Positions 59,268-64,000 of a DNA stretch of 64,000 nt are shown one piece after another. The position numbers and the translations under genes are program-made. This DNA is from Bradyrhizobium cosmicum. Its GTDB lineage: Bacteria; Pseudomonadota; Alphaproteobacteria; Rhizobiales; Xanthobacteraceae. The notes below the pieces were generated by a model that had not been told where the DNA came from, searched no databases, and worked only from the letters and a program-made list of their open reading frames with translations. The stretch covers positions 3,286,001-3,350,000 of the forward strand of contig NZ_CP041656.2 in assembly GCF_007290395.2 (NCBI RefSeq). Direction: 5' to 3'. How positions within the stretch are numbered: the stretch's first letter is position 1; every line of letters starts with the position of its first letter.

Positions 59268-60449
59268 CTACCCGAACGCTCGCCGCAGTCGCTGCGCGAG
59301 GTCGAGCAGCACCTGGTTCTGCTTCACCAGCCGTTTGCCGTGGCTCAATGACGACATCGCCATCGCCGCGAGCTTGCCGCGGGAGGTCAGCGGAACGAAG
59401 CTGTCGAAGATGGCTTCGTCGTCCTTGCAGAACATTCGCTTGTACTCGTCCGAGCCGATGCCGAGGTCGAGCGAGCGGTAGCCGCGCTCGGCGTAGCGAT
59501 CGATGATGTAGCGCATCAGGATCAGCCCGGGGCTGTAGCGGGCGTGCTCGGACATCGTGTAGGTGTTGAACATCATCGAGAAGCGCTGGCCGTCGGCGAC
59601 GCCGGCGAAGATCGCGATCACCTCGTCGTCGCATTCGAGCGCATGGATGTCGATGACGCGGCCTTCGCCGCGCGGCGCCAGGCAGGCGCTGCGGATGAAC
59701 TGCTCGACGCCGGGCTCGGCGAAGACGTTGGGCAGCTTCTGCTCGGCCATCCGCGCCGGCTTGACGCGGAAGAACCAGTCGAGCAGGCGGATGACGTCCG
59801 CGTCCGTGGTGGCGAGGTGATAGCGATAGCCGGCAAGCGCCTGGAGCTTCTTCTCCTTGCTCTTGAGGCGGCGGCGGAAGGAATTGCTGATGCGCGATGC
59901 TGGCGGACCGCCGGGCTCCATCACCAGCAGCGGGCAGCCGTTGATCGCGCTCTGGCGCGGGAGAGCCGCAAACGGGTTCTGCTGGTCGTTCCAGCGCAGC
60001 GGCTGCTGCGTCAGCGACAGCACGTCGGCATGCTCGCGCAGCGGCGCAAGCAGCGCGTCGAGATCGGCCGCGCCTGCCTCTGCCGCGAACTCGGCGTTCC
60101 ACAGGCCCATGTTGAAGGTGGTGTGCTTGCCGCCCATGAAGCAGGCGGTGCGCACGCCGTGGCTCGGGCGCAGCGAGAGCGGCAGCAGCACGAGCGGCCG
60201 GCGATCGGCGTCGCGGGCAATCACGATGAAGGGACGGGCGCTGTCGCGGCCGCCGACCAGCTGTTGCCAGGGGCCGAGCAGGTCGAAGCGCTGATAGGGC
60301 GTGAAGAGGTGGCCGCACTCCTCGAAAGCGCGCCAGACGGCTTCGGCCTCGCCGAGATCTCCGACGATGTCGACATGCGCGATCCGGCTCGCTTTTGACC
60401 GCGCTGGCGATTCTGCCGTCCGGCTTTGCATCGCCGCAGCCATGGTCAT
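59268..60449 (-). CDS. GNAT-family protein, CelD/BcsL type (Acetyltransf_6)
   Basis: 393 residues. CelD-type double-GNAT protein: FEECGHLFTPYQRFDLLGPWQQLV near 45, RISNSFRRRLKSKEKKLQALAGYRY near 190, and MFNTYTMSEHARYSPGLILMRYIIDRYAERGYRSLDLGIGSDEYKRMFC in the C-terminal acetyl-CoA domain. Such proteins acetylate polysaccharide sugars; HfsK of Caulobacter is a relative by family. Divergent from the NodB-fold gene with overlapping control region. Confidence 0.87.
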   Translation of the reverse strand: MTMAAAMQSRTAESPARSKASRIAHVDIVGDLGEAEAVWRAFEECGHLFTPYQRFDLLGPWQQLVGGRDSARPFIVIARDADRRPLVLLPLSLRPSHGVRTACFMGGKHTTFNMGLWNAEFAAEAGAADLDALLAPLREHADVLSLTQQPLRWNDQQNPFAALPRQSAINGCPLLVMEPGGPPASRISNSFRRRLKSKEKKLQALAGYRYHLATTDADVIRLLDWFFRVKPARMAEQKLPNVFAEPGVEQFIRSACLAPRGEGRVIDIHALECDDEVIAIFAGVADGQRFSMMFNTYTMSEHARYSPGLILMRYIIDRYAERGYRSLDLGIGSDEYKRMFCKDDEAIFDSFVPLTSRGKLAAMAMSSLSHGKRLVKQNQVLLDLAQRLRRAFG

Positions 60450-60513
60450 TCACGAAACCTGTCGAGAAACGAAAATTTACGTAATTCGGCCTGTGGCCGA
60501 CCTTTGCAAAGAA

Positions 60514-61623
60514 ATGTCAACAAAAGGTAAGGACAATGAGCAAGCAAGACGGGCCGACGGCGAACGCGAAGGCGGGATATTGTCATCCGACGACAGATGG
60601 CTGGAGCGGTTGCGGCTTGAACTGGCCTGGTTCACCGGACAGGCGGCGTTGCGCAGTCGGGGGGCCGGCGCCATCCTACGCTTTACGCACGTGCGGCCGC
60701 GGCGGCGCGGCGCGTTCCAGCCGCTGCGCGAGCACGAGATCACGCCGCAATTCCTCGACCGCGCCATCCGGGCTCTGAAGCGGTGGCGGTACGATTTTGT
60801 CGGCATGGACGAAGTCTGCCGTCGCGCGGTGACACTGCCGGAGAAGCGGCGCTTCGTTGCGCTCACCTTCGACGGCGCGAACAAGGATCTCATCAGCTTT
60901 GCCTATCCAGTGCTGGTGCGTCACGCCGTGCCGTTCACGATCTATGTGCCGACCGCGTTTCCCGATGGCGTCGGAGAAGCCTGGTGGCTCGGGCTCGAGC
61001 AGGTGATCGCGCGCGAGAGCCGCATCAGCCTGATGATGGGCCAGAAGGAGCAGCGCTTCGTCGTCACTGGCAATGCCGAGAAGCAGGCGCTGTTTTCGCA
61101 TCTCGAGAGCTGGCTGCGCGCGCTGCCGCCGGCGGATGTGTCGGCCGCGATCGCCGATCTGTGTACGCGCTATCGGATCGACCTTGCCGCGCTTTCACGC
61201 GCGGCGTCGATGGATTGGGAGGATCTGGCGAGACTGGCGGCAGATCCGCTCGTCACCGTCGGCAGCGCGACCGTGAACTATCCCGTCCTCGCCAACATGA
61301 AGGACACAGCCGCGCTGCGCGAGTTGACGATGGGCAAAGCAGTAGCGGAAGCAGCCTTCCACCGCGAGATCCGGCATCTGGCGTTTCCGTTCGGCGATCG
61401 TGCCTCGTTCCGGCGCAGCCATGTCGTGATGGCCGAGGAGGCCGGCTTTGCCAGCGCGGTGTCGGCGATCCCAGGCATCGTGGACGCGGAGGGCCGCACC
61501 AATCTGCGCGCGCTGCCGCGGATTTCCTGGGGCGGCCGCGTGCGCTCGCTGCGCATGCTGCGCGTGCTGGTATCGGGTGTTGCCTTTGCGCCGGTGAAAC
61601 CGACCGGCAGTCTCACGAGCTAG
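60514..61623 (+). CDS. NodB-fold polysaccharide deacetylase-like protein (metal site degenerate)
   Basis: 369 residues. The fold is recognisable: LTFDGANKDL (residues 117-126), PVLVRHAVPFTIYVPT, VGSATVNYPVL and FPFGDRASF. However motif 1 TFDDG reads T-F-D-G (Asp120, Gly121) and the motif 2 HTxxHP reads A252-T-V-N-Y256-P, so both metal His and one Asp are missing. Probably a pseudo-deacetylase. Start at 60514 (MSTKGKDNEQ) chosen. Its 3' end overlaps the DUF2842 gene by 11 bp. Confidence 0.85.
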   Translation: MSTKGKDNEQARRADGEREGGILSSDDRWLERLRLELAWFTGQAALRSRGAGAILRFTHVRPRRRGAFQPLREHEITPQFLDRAIRALKRWRYDFVGMDEVCRRAVTLPEKRRFVALTFDGANKDLISFAYPVLVRHAVPFTIYVPTAFPDGVGEAWWLGLEQVIARESRISLMMGQKEQRFVVTGNAEKQALFSHLESWLRALPPADVSAAIADLCTRYRIDLAALSRAASMDWEDLARLAADPLVTVGSATVNYPVLANMKDTAALRELTMGKAVAEAAFHREIRHLAFPFGDRASFRRSHVVMAEEAGFASAVSAIPGIVDAEGRTNLRALPRISWGGRVRSLRMLRVLVSGVAFAPVKPTGSLTS

Positions 61624-61834
61624 ATTTGATACGGTCGGGGCGCTGCATCCAGCTCACGATCGGCATCGCCGGCAAGACCCAACCCATGCCGACCACCACG
61701 TAATAGATCGCCTGCCGCCAGCCGGACTCGGCGATCCACGGCATCTGCGCCAGCGCCATGCCGAGCAGGGCCCAGACGGTGGCGAGCACCAGGAGCAGGA
61801 TGGCGCCGAGGAACTTGCGGGTGCGGATCGTCAT
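61613..61834 (-). CDS. DUF2842 small membrane protein
   Basis: 73 residues with two hydrophobic helices: KFLGAILLLVLATVWALLGM and AIYYVVVGMGWVLPAMPIVSWM, ending MQRPD. DUF2842 members are small alphaproteobacterial inner-membrane proteins of unknown role. Divergent from ctaA, 109 bp apart. Confidence 0.85.
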   Translation of the reverse strand: MTIRTRKFLGAILLLVLATVWALLGMALAQMPWIAESGWRQAIYYVVVGMGWVLPAMPIVSWMQRPDRIKSSS

Positions 61835-61943
61835 GATGGAATGCTGCGGCTTTCGCGTAACTTGCGCTGCGGGAGCGGGGGACTATAAGGGGCACGCAGT
61901 CCGGTTCAAGCCTCATTAGCCCAAGTCCTGGTTTCGCTCCCGA

Positions 61944-63026
61944 ATGACGACGATTTCCGCCTCCAACAACCCGCATCGCGCCGTGCGCTGGTGGCTGATC
62001 TCGGTGGCCGCGCTGATCGCGCTGATGGTGCTGGTCGGCGGCGCGACGCGGCTGACGGAATCCGGGCTCTCGATCGTCGAGTGGAAGCCGGTCACGGGCA
62101 GCGTTCCTCCGCTCTCGGAGGCGCAGTGGGCCGAGGCGTTCGAAGCCTACAAGAAGATCCCGCAATATCGCGAGCTCAACGCGGGCATGAGCCTGCCCGA
62201 GTTCAAGCAGATCTTCTGGTGGGAATGGAGCCACCGGCTGCTCGGCCGCTTCATCGGCGTCGCCTATCTCCTGCCGTTCCTGTTCTTCCTGTGGCGCGGC
62301 GGCCTCTCCGGTGACTTGAAACGGCGGCTGTGGTTGCTGTTCGCGCTCGGCGGCCTCCAGGGCGCGGTCGGCTGGTGGATGGTGGCCTCGGGCCTGACGG
62401 AACGGGTCGAGGTGTCGCAATATCGGCTGGCGACCCATCTGCTGCTGGCGCTGCTGATCTTCGCCGGCATCGTCTGGACGGTGCGGCGGCTCAAAGAGCG
62501 GCCGCAGATCGCCGCACCCGCGCGGCTGCGCTTCACCAGCGCGCTGCTTCTCGTCGTGACCTTCGTGCAGATCTATTTCGGCGCGCTGGTCGCGGGGCTG
62601 CGCGCCGGGCGTGCCTACAATACCTGGCCGCAGATCGACGGCGCGTTCATTCCCTCCGCCGAGCGGCTGTGGTTCGAGACGCCGTGGTGGCGCAACATGT
62701 TCGACAATGTGCTGACGGTGCAGTTCGAGCACCGCATGACGGCCTATGCGCTGTTTGCGCTGGCGGCACTGCACGCTATCGACGCGGTGCGCTCGCGCGC
62801 GGGTCTGGCTGCCACCGGCGCGCTCTGGCTGTTCGCGGCGGTGAGCCTGCAGGCGGTGCTCGGCATCCTCACGCTGCTCAACCAGGTGCCGATAGACCTC
62901 GCGCTTTCGCATCAGGCGGTGGGGATCGCAGTGCTGACGCTCGCGGTCATGCAGGTGGAACGGCTTGCGTCGCGGCAGTCCACGGAGGCGCAGCCGCGCG
63001 CGGTTCCGGTCGGTCAGCCCGGCTGA
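61944..63026 (+). CDS. ctaA: Heme A synthase (COX15/CtaA)
   Basis: 360 residues, eight membrane helices. Oxidises the heme O methyl group to a formyl to give heme A for cytochrome aa3. Conserved heme His in [12 protein letters not shown] (His97), [19 protein letters not shown] and SHQAVG; catalytic Glu in [11 protein letters not shown] (Glu46). The alphaproteobacterial COX15-type length. No ctaB/ctaC here. Confidence 0.95.
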   Translation: MTTISASNNPHRAVRWWLISVAALIALMVLVGGATRLTESGLSIVEWKPVTGSVPPLSEAQWAEAFEAYKKIPQYRELNAGMSLPEFKQIFWWEWSHRLLGRFIGVAYLLPFLFFLWRGGLSGDLKRRLWLLFALGGLQGAVGWWMVASGLTERVEVSQYRLATHLLLALLIFAGIVWTVRRLKERPQIAAPARLRFTSALLLVVTFVQIYFGALVAGLRAGRAYNTWPQIDGAFIPSAERLWFETPWWRNMFDNVLTVQFEHRMTAYALFALAALHAIDAVRSRAGLAATGALWLFAAVSLQAVLGILTLLNQVPIDLALSHQAVGIAVLTLAVMQVERLASRQSTEAQPRAVPVGQPG

Positions 63027-63050
63027 TCACCATCAGCCCGGCCGATCAGG

Positions 63051-63401
63051 TCAGCAGTAGCCGTACATACCGCACGCGTAGGGCAGGCGCCAGAAATAAT
63101 CGACCTGCTTCCCGCCGTAATACGCGCCCTGATAGTCGTAGTCCCAGGGGCGGCCGTAATAACCCGGCAGCGTGTGCGAGCCGGGCAGGAGCGGGGTGCC
63201 CGGCAGATTGCGGATGTAGCTGCCGATCCCATAGGCCGGAGAGATCAGCGCATCCGGATCGGTCTCGACATAGACCTTTGGCGGCTCCTGCGGCGCAGCC
63301 GCAACCGCGGCCCGGCGCTTCGGTGTGGCCGGCAGATCGGCGGCGAGCGCGCTCGAGACCGTCAGCATCACCGCCAGGGCAGGCACCATCCAGCGCAGCA
63401 T
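63051..63401 (-). CDS. Exported hypothetical protein
   Basis: 116 residues. Signal peptide MLRWMVPALAVMLTVSSALA with ALA cleavage, then a Tyr/Gly/Pro-rich mature part (YYGRPWDYDYQGAYYGG, ending ACGMYGYC). Low complexity, probably a cell-envelope or secreted protein. No family recognised. Convergent with ctaA. Confidence 0.7.
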   Translation of the reverse strand: MLRWMVPALAVMLTVSSALAADLPATPKRRAAVAAAPQEPPKVYVETDPDALISPAYGIGSYIRNLPGTPLLPGSHTLPGYYGRPWDYDYQGAYYGGKQVDYFWRLPYACGMYGYC

Positions 63402-63520
63402 CGTCGGCTCCGAATCAAAAGGGGCGATCCAAGAACGATGTATGCGGCCAATATGGTTAATGACTGTTAACTGGCGGCGCGATTCCGGGACGGCTGTTTG
63501 TACCGCCCCGGTGGCAACAA

Positions 63521-64000
63521 CTACGCGCCCAGCGCCTGTTCCAGATCCGCGATCAGATCTTCCTTGTCCTCGATGCCGATCGAGAGCCTGACCACATCGG
63601 GGCCGGCGCCGGACTTGATCTTGGCGGCGTCGTCGAGCTGGCTATGCGTGGTCGAGGCCGGATGGATCACCAGCGAGCGGGTGTCGCCGACATTGGCCAG
63701 GTGCGAGAACAACTGCAGTTTCGACACCAGGCTGACGCCCGCATCGTAACCGCCCTTCAGGCTGAAGGTGAACACCGCGCCCGCACCCTTCGGCGCGTAT
63801 TTGCGCGCGAGCTGGTGGTACTTGTCGCTGGGAAGGCCGGCATAGCTGACCGAGGCCACCGCCGGATGGCCCGCGAGGAATTCGGCGACGGCCTTGGCGT
63901 TGTCGCAGTGCCTCTGCATGCGCAGCGGCAGCGTCTCGATGCCGGTGAGGATCATGAAGGCGTTGAAGGGCGACAGCGCGGGACCGAGGTCGCGCAGGCC
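63521..64000 (-). CDS. O-acetylhomoserine sulfhydrylase (MetY-like), 3' part
   Basis: C-terminal 159 residues; 5' end is outside the window and the frame is open to base 64000. SPFNAFMILTGIETLPLRMQRH, YAPKGAGAVFTFSLKGG, LFSHLANVGDTRSLVIHPASTTH and VRLSIGIEDKEDLIADLEQAL are typical of Cys/Met-metabolism PLP enzymes. The last segments best match MetY; a cystathionine gamma-synthase is the alternative. The PLP Lys lies in the missing part. Confidence 0.88.
   Translation of the reverse strand, partial: GLRDLGPALSPFNAFMILTGIETLPLRMQRHCDNAKAVAEFLAGHPAVASVSYAGLPSDKYHQLARKYAPKGAGAVFTFSLKGGYDAGVSLVSKLQLFSHLANVGDTRSLVIHPASTTHSQLDDAAKIKSGAGPDVVRLSIGIEDKEDLIADLEQALGA

Overview
The window is a GC-rich stretch of alphaproteobacterial chromosome, most likely from Bradyrhizobium or a close relative (Bradyrhizobiaceae). 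Support comes from the Mg-type HemB, an LdtR-type MarR regulator, an Omp2b/Porin_2-type porin, the nrdR-ribD-ribE-ribH-nusB-thiL and bamE/CBP3-DUF177-plsX-fabH-ihfA-merR gene orders, and many intergenic inverted repeats of the kind common in that genus. No phage, transposase, CRISPR array or secretion locus is visible. Nearly all of it is chromosomal backbone with short accessory patches.

Layout. 0-9 kb: 3' part of parC; an orphan peptide-type solute-binding protein with a GMC oxidoreductase; a chrB-chrA chromate operon diverging from a dmeF-like Co/Ni exporter. 9-17 kb: a secreted lactonase-like metallo-hydrolase, an EamA exporter, two MFS carriers, a class III cyclase and mntH with a candidate metal-regulated operator. 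16.5-21.5 kb: protein leucyl/arginyl transferase, RDD protein, hemB, ldtR and two small conserved genes. 21.7-31 kb: glyA, nrdR, the riboflavin genes, nusB, thiL, and the H+-pyrophosphatase hppA with a strong terminator. 31-37 kb: a Bug/TTT binding protein, bamE, a bc1 assembly chaperone, DUF177, plsX-fabH, ihfA, a MerR regulator and tRNA-Pro(GGG). 37.2-39.5 kb: a low-coding patch with a dispersed repeat, a hydrolase remnant and an EAL protein. 39.5-52.6 kb: a DHDPS-family aldolase, SDR, an alpha/beta hydrolase lacking its nucleophile, MarR proteins, a major porin, a GcrA-type regulator, a formamidase-like protein, a YdcF protein, DUF169, a saccharopine-dehydrogenase-like protein, and a FAD monooxygenase diverging from a MarR gene across a clear operator. 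52.5-61.8 kb: a polysaccharide locus. 61.6-64 kb: DUF2842, ctaA, an exported protein and a partial metY-like gene.

The most interesting unit is the polysaccharide locus (52.5-61.6 kb): Wzy-like polymerase, polyprenyl glycosylphosphotransferase, GT4 glycosyltransferase, a Wzz/GumC protein fused to a kinase-like domain, a CelD-type GNAT and a NodB-fold protein. Gene content parallels holdfast (hfs) and unipolar polysaccharide (upp) loci, but the kinase-like domain has no GK(S/T) P-loop and the NodB-fold protein lacks the metal-binding Asp and both His, so two components look like pseudoenzymes. No Wza or Wzx lies in the window.

Several families of dispersed palindromic repeats punctuate the intergenic gaps; one lies inside the nusB-thiL gap and runs into the open frame upstream of thiL, affecting start choice.
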